A DNA stretch of 16,346 nt from Ruminococcus sp. GTDB lineage: Bacteria > Bacillota > Clostridia > Oscillospirales > Ruminococcaceae. The notes beneath the pieces were generated by a model. It did no database searches, was not told where the DNA came from, and was given only the letters and a program-made list of their open reading frames with translations. Location of the stretch: assembly GCA_024697705.1 (NCBI GenBank), contig JAILFF010000248.1:1-16346 (forward strand), given 5' to 3'. Shown one piece after another: positions 1 to 7,200 of the stretch. The translations under genes were made by a program, and so were the position numbers. How positions within the stretch are numbered: position 1 is the first letter of the stretch; each line of letters starts with the position of its first letter.

Positions 1-33
1 AAGGACGAATTCGGCTGGATCGTTAAGATCTGA
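1..33 (+). CDS. C-terminal fragment of an unidentified gene
   Basis: Frame 1 reads ten codons ending in KDEFGWIVKI followed by TGA, and a strong stem-loop begins 35 bases later. That is the arrangement expected at the end of a plus-strand gene cut by the window edge. The fragment is too short to identify; its C-terminus is hydrophobic and basic. The frame and the nearby terminator support it being real, but ten codons alone cannot prove it. Confidence 0.4.
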   Translation, partial: KDEFGWIVKI

Positions 34-68
34 TTATCTGCCCGCTTTATTCATTATATTTGATAAAT

Positions 69-110
69 AACAAAGCTCCGCTGTTTCAAATGAAACGGCG
101 GGGCTTTGTT
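69..110 (+). terminator. Rho-independent terminator (possibly bidirectional) after the left-edge gene
   Basis: A 20-bp stem (69-88 with 91-110) closes on a 2-base loop and contains only two G-T wobbles. The left arm starts AACAAAG and the right arm ends CTTTGTT. The T-run is interrupted (TTTGTT), so strength is uncertain. It lies just after the partial gene and well before the next promoter. Confidence 0.7.
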
Positions 111-202
111 GCAGTCCGCAATAATATTGTAAAACCGCGCAGTTTAGCAACGTAACAGCTGCATGAACACAGAAAATGCAGCCATTACCCACAATAATCC
201 AA

Positions 203-306
203 TCAGCCGCGGAACGTATCATACCGCCCCGCAAATCGTGAGCGAGCTTGCGAGCGCACCCGCAGTCTGAGCTTTGCTCAGACCGACGCCCCCCCGCGTA
301 GGGGGT
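203..306. repeat. Dispersed GC-rich intergenic repeat, copy 1
   Basis: This stretch starts TCAGCCGCGGAACG and ends CCCCCGCGTAGGGGGT. The same beginning, middle (CGTGAGCG, GCGCACCCGC) and end recur in the same order at 6909-6987. Over the first 42 bases the two copies agree at about 36 positions. Copy 1 carries extra bases in the middle, including a perfect hairpin (GTCTGAGC, loop TTT, GCTCAGAC). The end motif is itself a 5-bp G/C hairpin. No protein-like frame is evident. The flanking stretches 111-202 and 307-399 show nothing I can name. Confidence 0.65.
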
Positions 307-399
307 GGTCAAAATACGCAGTTAGCGTTGTTTTCAGCCGCAAATATTGTTTATCGTGACAAAATGTGATTATCTTATGAAAAACTTAATCGTTTTCTA

Positions 400-429
400 T
401 TGACAAGCCGCATTTTTATGTTGTATAAT
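400..429 (+). promoter_or_regulatory. Sigma-A promoter for the nucleotide-sugar dehydratase gene
   Basis: A consensus -35 TTGACA (400-405) and -10 TATAAT (424-429) are separated by 18 bases in AT-rich DNA. The predicted start near 436 would give a leader of about 58 bases before the ATG at 495. Confidence 0.8.
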
Positions 430-494
430 GTTTTTAAAGAATATATTAATATCCATGTTATTATAATGAATGGTTAGGGTGTGTCAGATCAATT

Positions 495-2522
495 ATGGAA
501 AACAAGAATACCTATCAGGAGGATTCTACTGCAAACAAGCCCAAACACAAGCATAAGATCGAACATTGGCATAAGGTCACGGCTCTGCTGATACTATACG
601 ATATCGTGACGGTCGTCCTTTCGTTCTTCCTCGCACTGTGGGTGCGCTACGACTGCGCCTATACACAGATACCGAAGGATATGCTGAACGCTTTCATGAA
701 ATTCGCGCCTTTTTACGCGGTTTTCTGCGTCGCCGTGTTCTGGTGCGCAAGGCTCTACCGTACTATCTGGCGATTTGCCAGCTTCACCGAGCTTTATCGT
801 ATCATCGTCGCGACGGTGATAACAGGCTTGACGCACACGCTCGTGATGACGTTCTTTATCCACATCATGCCGATTTCCTACTACCTGTGGGGCATGGGAT
901 TCCAGTTCATGTTCTCGCTTGGCATACGGTTCTCCTACCGCTTTGCCGTGCTTGAACTCAAAACGAACAGATTCGTTCAGTCTCAGGCTCAGACGAACCT
1001 CAGCCGTGTTATGGTATACGGCGCGGGCGCTGCGGGTCAGATGATCGTCAAGGATATCATCAACACCAATCAGATGCACGAAGAGTGCGTCTGCATCTGC
1101 GACGATAATTCCAATAAATGGGGAAGATTTATCATGAATATCCCCATAGTCGGCGGCAGGGACGAGATATTCTCGGCTGTGAAAAAGTACAACGTCGATA
1201 AGATATATGTGGCTATCCCGAGCGCCTCTAAGGAGGACAAGCGTGCTATACTGAACGTCTGCGCTCAGACCGACTGCGAACTGCGGCAGCTGCCGGGTAT
1301 GTATCAGCTGATGGTCGGCGATATCACCACCCGCGTCATGAAGCCCGTTGCTATCGAAGACCTTCTCGGAAGAGATTCCATCAAGACCGACCTTGAAGAA
1401 GTATACAACTTCATCAAGGGCAAGACTATCCTCGTAACGGGCGGCGGCGGCTCGATAGGCAGTGAGCTTTGCCGTCAGATAGCCGCTCACGACCCCGAAA
1501 GACTGATAATCTTCGACGTTTACGAAAACAACGCCTATGAGATACAGCTCGAACTGCGCGAGAAATATCCGAATCTTAAGCTTGAAACGCTGATCGGTTC
1601 GGTGCGCGACAGCCGCAAGCTCTGCGACGTATTCAACCGCTTCCACCCCGAGGTAGTTTACCACGCTGCGGCGCACAAGCACGTTCCTCTGATGGAGGAC
1701 AGCCCCAACGAGGCTATCAAGAACAATGCGATAGGCACCTACAAGACCGCCTATGCCGCCGCCATGTTCGGCTGCAAGCGCTTTGTGCTCATCTCCACCG
1801 ACAAGGCGGTAAATCCGACGAACATCATGGGCGCTTCAAAGCGTCTGTGCGAAATGATAATACAGAGCTTCGACGCAAAGATAAAGCAGGGCAAGGCGCA
1901 TGAGCTGCCCAACCTGTTCACCCACGCGGACGAAGATGACGTTTACATGAACGGCTATCCCGATCATATCCCCGACGACGCCAAGACCGAATTCGTGGCG
2001 GTGCGTTTCGGAAACGTTCTCGGCTCGAACGGCTCTGTTGTGCCGATATTCCGCAGGCAGATCGAAGCGGGAGGTCCCGTTACGGTCGTTGACAAGAACA
2101 TCAACCGTTTCTTCATGCTGATAAGCGAGGCGGTATCGCTGGTGCTTTTGGCGGGTACTTATGCGAAGGGCGGCGAGATATTCGTGCTCGACATGGGCGA
2201 GCCCGTAAAGATCGACACGCTTGCGAGAAACATGATAAAGCTGTACGGCTTGAAGCCCGACGTTGACATCAAGATCGTTTACACGGGACTGCGGCCGGGA
2301 GAGAAGCTCTACGAGGAAAAGCTGATGGCTGAGGAAGGTCTTAAAAAGACTCAGAACGACCTTATCCACATCGGCTGTCCGATACCCTTTGACACGGACA
2401 GCTTCCTGGGCGAGCTTTCGGGGCTGATGGCTTCGGCATACCGCAACACCGAGGATATCCGCGACCGCGTTATGAAGATAGTTTCCACATATCACCCTGC
2501 GGAGAACAGTGTTAAGCATTGA
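495..2522 (+). CDS. Membrane-bound UDP-N-acetylglucosamine 4,6-dehydratase family protein (CapD/FlaA1/PglF/WbpM type)
   Basis: This 675-aa protein probably converts a UDP-N-acetylhexosamine to its 4-keto-6-deoxy form at the cytoplasmic membrane, the first step toward sugars such as bacillosamine or QuiNAc used in capsule, exopolysaccharide or protein glycosylation. The N-terminus has about four membrane helices (roughly 27-50, 69-87, 100-125, 128-150). A first Rossmann-like domain follows with GAGAAG at 176-181, then the catalytic SDR domain with GGGGSIG at 316-322, the HAAAHKHVPLME motif near 390, STDK at 434-437 and M445xxxK449. The Met in place of the usual SDR Tyr is characteristic of the WbpM/PglF group. 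Length fits the long membrane-anchored subgroup. An extra acidic stretch at about 460-497 interrupts the SDR domain. The ribosome binding site is weak (AGGGTG, far from the ATG), but no better in-frame start is visible. It is transcribed alone. Confidence 0.9.
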   Translation: MENKNTYQEDSTANKPKHKHKIEHWHKVTALLILYDIVTVVLSFFLALWVRYDCAYTQIPKDMLNAFMKFAPFYAVFCVAVFWCARLYRTIWRFASFTELYRIIVATVITGLTHTLVMTFFIHIMPISYYLWGMGFQFMFSLGIRFSYRFAVLELKTNRFVQSQAQTNLSRVMVYGAGAAGQMIVKDIINTNQMHEECVCICDDNSNKWGRFIMNIPIVGGRDEIFSAVKKYNVDKIYVAIPSASKEDKRAILNVCAQTDCELRQLPGMYQLMVGDITTRVMKPVAIEDLLGRDSIKTDLEEVYNFIKGKTILVTGGGGSIGSELCRQIAAHDPERLIIFDVYENNAYEIQLELREKYPNLKLETLIGSVRDSRKLCDVFNRFHPEVVYHAAAHKHVPLMEDSPNEAIKNNAIGTYKTAYAAAMFGCKRFVLISTDKAVNPTNIMGASKRLCEMIIQSFDAKIKQGKAHELPNLFTHADEDDVYMNGYPDHIPDDAKTEFVAVRFGNVLGSNGSVVPIFRRQIEAGGPVTVVDKNINRFFMLISEAVSLVLLAGTYAKGGEIFVLDMGEPVKIDTLARNMIKLYGLKPDVDIKIVYTGLRPGEKLYEEKLMAEEGLKKTQNDLIHIGCPIPFDTDSFLGELSGLMASAYRNTEDIRDRVMKIVSTYHPAENSVKH

Positions 2523-2557
2523 TAATTGATAAACAAGTTGATGGGAAAAGAATAGAT

Positions 2558-2600
2558 AAAGCCTCTGCCGGTGGACATTTCCGGCGGAGGCTTTGTTTTT
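2558..2600 (+). terminator. Rho-independent terminator of the dehydratase gene
   Basis: A 14-bp stem (2558-2571 with 2581-2594, one T-G wobble) has a 9-base loop and is followed by GTTTTT. It begins 36 bases after the dehydratase stop codon. Confidence 0.85.
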
Positions 2601-2631
2601 GGAAGATAAAAAATAGCCGCAAAACATAGGC

Positions 2632-2707
2632 AAGCCAAAAGTCTTGGGAAAGGGTCATCCCCTGCACGAACCTGTTCGCGCCAACCCCTTCCCAAGACTT
2701 TTGGTTT
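2632..2707. repeat. Long inverted repeat between convergent genes, probable terminator for the minus-strand operon
   Basis: The arms CCAAAAGTCTTGGGAA (2635-2650) and its exact complement (2689-2704) form a 16-bp perfect stem. The stem extends inward by GGGT/ACCC after one mismatch and outward by AA/TT beyond a G-T wobble. The tip holds a smaller hairpin at 2664-2681. It lies 20 bases beyond the last minus-strand gene, with an A-rich stretch on its left that would read as T-rich on the minus strand. From general memory, palindromes of this style are dispersed in Oscillospiraceae genomes; this was not checked. Confidence 0.7.
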
Positions 2708-2727
2708 TGCCGTCACTTATGCTGTTT

Positions 2728-3330
2728 TTACAGCAGATACTTTTTCAGCCGCTCCGTCTCGCCCGAGATTATCTCCACTAACTTCATCGCCTCTCTCGGC
2801 GCAAGTCTCGGCGACGGCGTCGGTCTCCAGTGCTCGTCCTCTATCGCCCGCTTCGTCAAGCCGCTTAACACCGCGTAGCTGTCCGCACGCAGACGCTCCG
2901 TATCCTCGCCCGAAAGCGTCAAGCCCTTGTAATGACGGTCGCCCCAGGCTTCTGTCAGCGCTGCGTATTCGTTGAAAAGCGTCCTCGCGTCGGGCGAAGG
3001 CGGCAGCTTTATGCCGTTTGCAAGCACAAAGCGGAAATATATCGTCCTCGCCATGAAATATTCCGTGAAAAGCTGCTTCTCACAGCCCTCCGCTTCAACG
3101 TTGTCGATGATGTTGTAGGCGTACATCACCGCAAGCTGCTTGTCAATGCCGTTCTGTACGATCGTCCTCGTGATGTCCGCAAACTCACGCTGCATATCCG
3201 CGTAAGTCCATCGGCTGAACGGCTCCGCGTCGGGGTCGCGCAGCGGCAGCACCGTTTCCGTCTGCTCCGCGGCTCCCCCGAACACGGCTTCTTCCCCTAT
3301 TGGTAAAACGTTGTTATCCGTTTCGGTCAT
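2728..3330 (-). CDS. Uncharacterised protein, last gene of the ABC-F operon
   Basis: This 200-aa predicted cytoplasmic, mainly helical protein has no signal peptide or membrane helix, and I do not recognise its family. Residues about 32-160 resemble the N-terminal part of the 375-aa protein two genes upstream. Both have DPD, six residues, W(S/T)YxD (W41 and Y43 here), then about 85 residues later W-x3-HY(K/R)G-x2-L(T/S) (W129, H133, Y134, G136 here). The C-terminus (about 165-200) is charged and helical. An AAGGAG ribosome binding site 8 bases before the ATG lies inside the end of the preceding gene, whose stop codon is 5 bases upstream, so translation is probably coupled. The real coding strand is supported by the operon packing and the shared domain. 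Confidence 0.8.
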   Translation of the reverse strand: MTETDNNVLPIGEEAVFGGAAEQTETVLPLRDPDAEPFSRWTYADMQREFADITRTIVQNGIDKQLAVMYAYNIIDNVEAEGCEKQLFTEYFMARTIYFRFVLANGIKLPPSPDARTLFNEYAALTEAWGDRHYKGLTLSGEDTERLRADSYAVLSGLTKRAIEDEHWRPTPSPRLAPREAMKLVEIISGETERLKKYLL

Positions 3331-3335
3331 ACTTC

Positions 3336-3989
3336 TTATTTCTCCTTGGAAAATCTGTCAAAGCAGTCCTTCATCGTATAGGCTTTCGTGTCGCCCTCCG
3401 CCGCTTTTTCAGACTGGAATTTCATTATCATATTTGTCAGCCCGTCGGGATAGTGCCTGTTCTTTATCTCGTCGGGAAACTCTGCAAATCTCCCCGCACG
3501 GCGGAAAATATCCGCCCGCACAAGGTAGTCGTAGGAATTCTTCCCCGGCAGAGCCTTGTTCATCGCGATGCAGCGGTCGCGGCATTTCCTCGCGTTCTCT
3601 TCGTCGCCCGCGTCGTCGAACGCCCACGCTGCTCTTAAGAACGCCTCGAAGGAATTGACAAGATCGCGCTCGTGCTCCGAGGTCATGCCGAGACGGTAGT
3701 AATCGGCGCCCGTGCCTTCGGGGAAATTGTTCCCCTCGCAGGTGATATAATCGCTTTCAAGCACGAAATCCTCCGCCACTACGCGCATCTTCGGTCCTAC
3801 CGTGAAGCCGCAGCGCGGGCAGCGGAATATCTGGCTGTACATAGCGTTTCTGAGCGGCGGAGCGGGTCGCTGATCGAGGTCGCAGAGCTCCCCCGCGCCC
3901 GCAGTCGTTGGCAGCTCGGGGACCGTCACCTCGTAAAGCTCGCCGCAGCAGCCGCAGCGCTTTCTTATGGTCGTTGTTTTTTCAGACAT
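3336..3989 (-). CDS. Zinc-ribbon protein with helical C-terminus, DUF2225/CpXC-like (tentative)
   Basis: This 217-aa protein begins with a probable metal-binding module: C12xxC15 (in a CGCCG context) and C57PRC60G, separated by a stretch with DLDQRP at 37-42. The remainder, about 100-200, is helical and looks like degenerate TPR repeats (for example residues running through AAWAFDDAGDEENARKC). Proteins with an N-terminal two-CxxC ribbon and TPR-like tail occur in the DUF2225 family, but I cannot confirm membership by eye. Its ATG overlaps the end of the 375-aa gene by 8 bases, with AGGAG 8 bases upstream, so it is the third gene of a coupled operon. Function is unknown; a metal-stabilised scaffold or nucleic-acid contact is only a guess. 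Confidence 0.8.
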   Translation of the reverse strand: MSEKTTTIRKRCGCCGELYEVTVPELPTTAGAGELCDLDQRPAPPLRNAMYSQIFRCPRCGFTVGPKMRVVAEDFVLESDYITCEGNNFPEGTGADYYRLGMTSEHERDLVNSFEAFLRAAWAFDDAGDEENARKCRDRCIAMNKALPGKNSYDYLVRADIFRRAGRFAEFPDEIKNRHYPDGLTNMIMKFQSEKAAEGDTKAYTMKDCFDRFSKEK

Positions 3990-5109
3990 ATACGCCTCTC
4001 CTGAGCTTTTTCATGCCGAGAAGCCTTATCTCCGGCACGAAATAGTTATCCTCTATTTCCTTGCGCTTGTTTATAATGTACCACGAGCGCCGCTGCTTGC
4101 GGGCATAAAGCTCGACGTAATCCTCGAAATTGTTCGCGGCGTAGCGCAGGAAGCCGTTGGCGTACTCGTGTATCCTGCCGTACATATCAATGAACAGCCC
4201 CTCGCCCGGGGTGGTCAGCTTGCTCAGTATCAGCAGGTAATAGTTGTTCATGACGATAGCCCCTACGTCGTTGCTCGTGTTGTAGCCCTTTATGCGGTTG
4301 AGCCCGCAGTGGTGGTTTATGTAGAAGCTGGCGTCGCGGTAGATGAAGGCTCTGCCGTCGTAGAGATCGAAATATCTCTGCACCTCGGGCGTGAGCCTCA
4401 TGCCGTTGGCTTCAAGGAAGAAACGGTAGCGGTAAGGGTTGTAATAATCGCGTTCAAAGCGCGTAATGAGCAGAAATGCGTCATCGGATAGCACGCCCTG
4501 CATCTTCTCGACGTATCCGGGCGGCGTGGTATCGCGGTAGAGATTGGTATGCCCCAGCGAGCGGCACCACGACGTCGGCGAAGCGTCGGTAAGGAAGTCA
4601 TGTATCACCATAAGGTTGTCGGGGATAATGGTCTCGCCCACGCGCTCAAGCTTTGTAAGCACAAAGCGGATATCTTTTTCGAGCGCTTCCTCCTCCTCGA
4701 CGGTCAGGCGGTAGCCCCTGTAATGGTCGAGCGACCATTCGTCGAGCATCGCCTTGTACTTATCGCGCAGAACGCCGTCGATGTGGCATTTCTCCTTGAT
4801 AAGAAAGCACATTATCGCCGTGTATATCAGCAGATTCTCGGTGAACTGAGCGCCGCGCTTGTCGTTCCATATCGAAAGCTGCAAGGTCTGATAAACAAAC
4901 TCCGCGCTCTCGCGGTAGGTGAACGCCATATCCCGCATAGCCTCCATGATCTCATCGACGAGCATCTTTATGTCGTCGTAGCTCCACATGGTAAGGGACT
5001 GCCTGTCGGGGTCGGGGTAGGGCGTATCAACGAATTTTTCAAAGCGCGAGGTATCCATGATCTCGGCTCTTTTTCCCAAAAAGGAACCGGGTTTGAATTT
5101 ATTATTCAT
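3982..5109 (-). CDS. Uncharacterised 375-aa protein, second gene of the ABC-F operon
   Basis: I do not recognise this family. The N-terminal region (about 32-150) shares a domain pattern with the 200-aa protein at the end of the operon: DPD, then W42SYDD, and W125-x3-H129Y130RG-x2-LT. Residues 160-375 have no counterpart there; they are rich in Tyr, Phe and Arg (for example around 222-231 and 286-296) and end in a basic tail. No signal peptide or confident membrane helix is seen. The start overlaps the ABC-F stop by 8 bases, with GGGAG about 10 bases before the ATG, indicating translational coupling. Co-expression with an ABC-F ATPase hints at a ribosome- or regulation-linked role, which is inference only. 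Confidence 0.8.
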   Translation of the reverse strand: MNNKFKPGSFLGKRAEIMDTSRFEKFVDTPYPDPDRQSLTMWSYDDIKMLVDEIMEAMRDMAFTYRESAEFVYQTLQLSIWNDKRGAQFTENLLIYTAIMCFLIKEKCHIDGVLRDKYKAMLDEWSLDHYRGYRLTVEEEEALEKDIRFVLTKLERVGETIIPDNLMVIHDFLTDASPTSWCRSLGHTNLYRDTTPPGYVEKMQGVLSDDAFLLITRFERDYYNPYRYRFFLEANGMRLTPEVQRYFDLYDGRAFIYRDASFYINHHCGLNRIKGYNTSNDVGAIVMNNYYLLILSKLTTPGEGLFIDMYGRIHEYANGFLRYAANNFEDYVELYARKQRRSWYIINKRKEIEDNYFVPEIRLLGMKKLRRGVYV

Positions 5110-6718
5110 TCAATGAATTCTCCCTGTCTTTTTTCCAATCGAGATATTCCTCGTAGGTGCCGGGTCTGTCGATGCAGCCGTCCTCGGTGATCTCGATTAT
5201 TCTGCCTGCTGCGGTCTGCATTATCTCATGGTCGTGGGTGGTGAATATCACAACGCCCTTGAAATCGGTGAGAGCGTTGTTTACTGCGGTTATCGACTCC
5301 AGGTCGAGGTGGTTGGTGGGCTGATCGAGCAGCAGCACGTTCGAGCCGAATAGCATCATGCGCGAGAACATACAGCGCACTCTCTCGCCGCCCGAAAGAA
5401 CGTTTACCTTCTTGTAGATATCGTCGCCCGAAAAGAGCATCTTCCCGAGGAACCCGCGCAGATAGGTCTCGGTGTCCTCATTGCCCGAATACTGTCTTAT
5501 CCAGTCAACGATGGAAAGCTCGCAGCCGTCGAAAAATTCGCCGCTGTCCTTCGGGAAGTACGAACGCGATGTCGATACGCCCCACTTGATGCTGCCCTCG
5601 TCGGGCTCGGTCTTTTCGGCAAGTATCTCGAAAAGCATGGTGATAGCCTGCTCGGATCTGCCGATGATCGCCACCTTATCGGTGCGGCTCAAAGTGAACG
5701 TAACGTCGTTCAAGAGCGTCTCGCCGTTCTCGCCGCGCTTGGTCACGTGGTCGAGCTTTAAGATATCCTTGCCGAGCTCGCGGTCGGGCGTAAAGCCGAT
5801 ATAGGGGTATTTTCTTGACGACGCGGGCATTTCTTCCACAGCGAGCTTATCGAGCAGCTTGCGGCGGGAGGTAGCCTGTCTCGACTTCGACTTATTCGCC
5901 GAAAAGCGTGCGATGAACTCCTGCAACTCCTTGATCTTTTCCTCAGCCTTCTTGTTCTGCTGTCTTATAAGGCGCTGAACGAGCTGCGAGGATTCGTACC
6001 AGAATTCATAGTTGCCGACGTACATCTTCACCTTGCCGTAATCAAAGTCCACGATGTGGGTACAAACGTTGTTAAGGAAATGTCTGTCGTGGGAAACGAC
6101 CAGCACGGTGCCGAAATACTCGGCTAAAAAGTCTTCGAGCCAGCGGATAGCGTAGATATCGAGGTGGTTGGTAGGCTCGTCGAGAAGGATGATATCGGGG
6201 CTGCCGAAAAGCGCCTGTGCCAGCAGCACCTTTACCTTCTGATTGCCGTCGAGGGAGGACATCTGCGCATAAAGAATATCCTCGCTCAAACCGAGACCCT
6301 GTATCAGCTTTGAAGCCTCGCTTTCCGCCTCCCAGCCGTTAAGCTCGGCGAATTCTCCCTCAAGCTGTGCAGCGACTTCGCCGTCCTCGTCGGAGAAATC
6401 CTCCTTGGCGTAGAGGGCGTCCTTTTGCTGCATGATCTCGTAAAGGCGCTTATTGCCCATTATGACGGTATCGAGCACGGTATACTCATCGAACGCGAAG
6501 TGATCCTGACGGAGAACCGACATTCTCGTACCTTTGTCGATAGCGATCTCGCCCTTTGTCGGTTCAAGCTCTCCGCAGAGGATACGGAGGAAGGTTGATT
6601 TTCCCGCGCCGTTAGCGCCGATTATGCCGTAGCAGTTACCGCCCGTGAATTTAAGCTCGGCGTCCTTGAAAAGCGTCTGTCCGCCGAATTGCATAGTAAG
6701 CCCGTTTACCTGTATCAT
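5102..6718 (-). CDS. ABC-F family ATPase (YkpA/YbiT-like)
   Basis: This soluble protein has two ABC ATPase domains and no membrane part, the ABC-F plan of ribosome-associated translation factors or antibiotic-protection proteins. Counting from the ATG at 6724, domain 1 has Walker A GANGAGKS at 36-43, a modified signature SSLDGNQ at 156-162, Walker B ending LLDEPT at 180-185, and SHDRH. A charged linker spans about 240-300. Domain 2 has a degenerate Walker A (GRSEQAIT, 355-362), an intact LSGGE signature at 443-447 and LLLDQPTNHLD, with Gln where the catalytic Glu is usual. I prefer the second ATG (6718), which lies 9 bases after AGGAG; the ATG at 6724 is only 3 bases from it. The linker is not obviously long enough to assign a resistance class. 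It leads a four-gene operon. Confidence 0.92.
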   Translation of the reverse strand: MIQVNGLTMQFGGQTLFKDAELKFTGGNCYGIIGANGAGKSTFLRILCGELEPTKGEIAIDKGTRMSVLRQDHFAFDEYTVLDTVIMGNKRLYEIMQQKDALYAKEDFSDEDGEVAAQLEGEFAELNGWEAESEASKLIQGLGLSEDILYAQMSSLDGNQKVKVLLAQALFGSPDIILLDEPTNHLDIYAIRWLEDFLAEYFGTVLVVSHDRHFLNNVCTHIVDFDYGKVKMYVGNYEFWYESSQLVQRLIRQQNKKAEEKIKELQEFIARFSANKSKSRQATSRRKLLDKLAVEEMPASSRKYPYIGFTPDRELGKDILKLDHVTKRGENGETLLNDVTFTLSRTDKVAIIGRSEQAITMLFEILAEKTEPDEGSIKWGVSTSRSYFPKDSGEFFDGCELSIVDWIRQYSGNEDTETYLRGFLGKMLFSGDDIYKKVNVLSGGERVRCMFSRMMLFGSNVLLLDQPTNHLDLESITAVNNALTDFKGVVIFTTHDHEIMQTAAGRIIEITEDGCIDRPGTYEEYLDWKKDRENSLNE

Positions 6719-6788
6719 GTTCATACTCTCCTATCAAAAAATAAGCAAAACGAAAATCAAAAAACATAGCGGTATTAAATTTGATTAT

Positions 6789-6872
6789 TGTAGGGGCGCA
6801 CCTATGTGTGCGCCCGTTTTATCCGGGACATTTCGATGTATTCCCGGGCGCACACGCAGGTGCGCCCCTACA
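6789..6872. repeat. Nested palindromic element (28-bp arms)
   Basis: Arms at 6789-6816 and 6845-6872 are complementary at 26 of 28 positions around a 28-base centre. Each arm is also a hairpin by itself, built on GGGCGCAC and its complement, so the DNA could fold either as one long stem or as two short ones. Both outer ends read TGTAGGGGCGCACC toward the middle. It sits between the divergent ABC-F and pseudouridine synthase genes. From memory, similar TGTAGGGGCG-ended palindromes are common in clostridial genomes; this was not checked. Confidence 0.75.
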
Positions 6873-6908
6873 TTATCCGACCCGGATTGTAACCAAATCA
6901 CAAACCTG

Positions 6909-6987
6909 TCAGCCGCGGAACGAATCATACCGTCTTGCATAACGTGAGCGCAGCGCACCCGCGGACACGCTCCCCCGCGTAGGGGGT
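6909..6987. repeat. Dispersed GC-rich intergenic repeat, copy 2
   Basis: This shorter copy of the repeat at 203-306 has the same start (TCAGCCGCGGAACG), middle blocks and CCCCCGCGTAGGGGGT end, but lacks the central GTCTGAGC hairpin found in copy 1. Both copies have the same orientation in the window. Confidence 0.65.
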
Positions 6988-7032
6988 AAATTTTCGTAAA
7001 AGCTCATTTTTATAGTTTTTTACATAAACCTC

Positions 7033-7061
7033 TTGCATTATTAATTTAATTATATTATAAC
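7033..7061 (+). promoter_or_regulatory. Candidate promoter for the pseudouridine synthase gene
   Basis: TTGCAT (7033-7038), a 17-base spacer and TATAAC (7056-7061) lie in very AT-rich DNA. The predicted start near 7068 gives a leader of about 140 bases before the ATG at 7208. Confidence 0.55.
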
Positions 7062-7076
7062 ATAAAAAGGGGCTCA

Positions 7077-7107
7077 TGTCTATATATTCACCATGAATTT
7101 TTAGACA
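7077..7107 (+). promoter_or_regulatory. Imperfect palindrome in the pseudouridine synthase leader
   Basis: The arms 7077-7090 and 7094-7107 (outer blocks TGTCTA/TAGACA, inner ATTCA/TGAAT) match at 12 of 14 positions around a CCA loop. The palindrome starts about 10 bases after the predicted transcription start. It could be an operator-like site or a 5' RNA hairpin; neither is shown. Confidence 0.4.
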
Positions 7108-7191
7108 ATTTATCAAAACTTAACAATTGAGCGACCGAAAAATTTGCCAAACCTACAAAAACCGCGTCGGCGGCATTTTGATAACGTTTTC

Positions 7192-7200
7192 GGAGGAGAA
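7192..7200 (+). promoter_or_regulatory. Ribosome binding site that fixes the pseudouridine synthase start
   Basis: GGAGGAGAA lies 7 bases before the ATG at 7208. An in-frame TTG further upstream (7127) has no such site, and the extra 27 residues it would add do not resemble the family. Confidence 0.85.

Noticed and set aside
34..312. Minus-strand 92-codon open frame at the left edge
   Set aside because: It spans a terminator and a dispersed GC-rich repeat, ends beside the left-edge gene's stop, and has no recognisable motif.
594..1682. Long minus-strand open frame (about 360 codons) opposite the dehydratase gene
   Set aside because: It lies entirely antisense to a clearly recognised gene, has no ribosome binding site or family resemblance, and is explained by the host gene's codon bias.
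2492..2716. Short minus-strand open frame across the dehydratase terminator and the inverted repeat
   Set aside because: The peptide is the translation of two hairpins; similar spurious frames arise in any such palindrome.
3967..4491. Plus-strand open frames opposite the ABC-F operon
   Set aside because: The minus-strand genes have good ribosome binding sites, coupled junctions and a repeated domain; the plus-strand frames have none of these.
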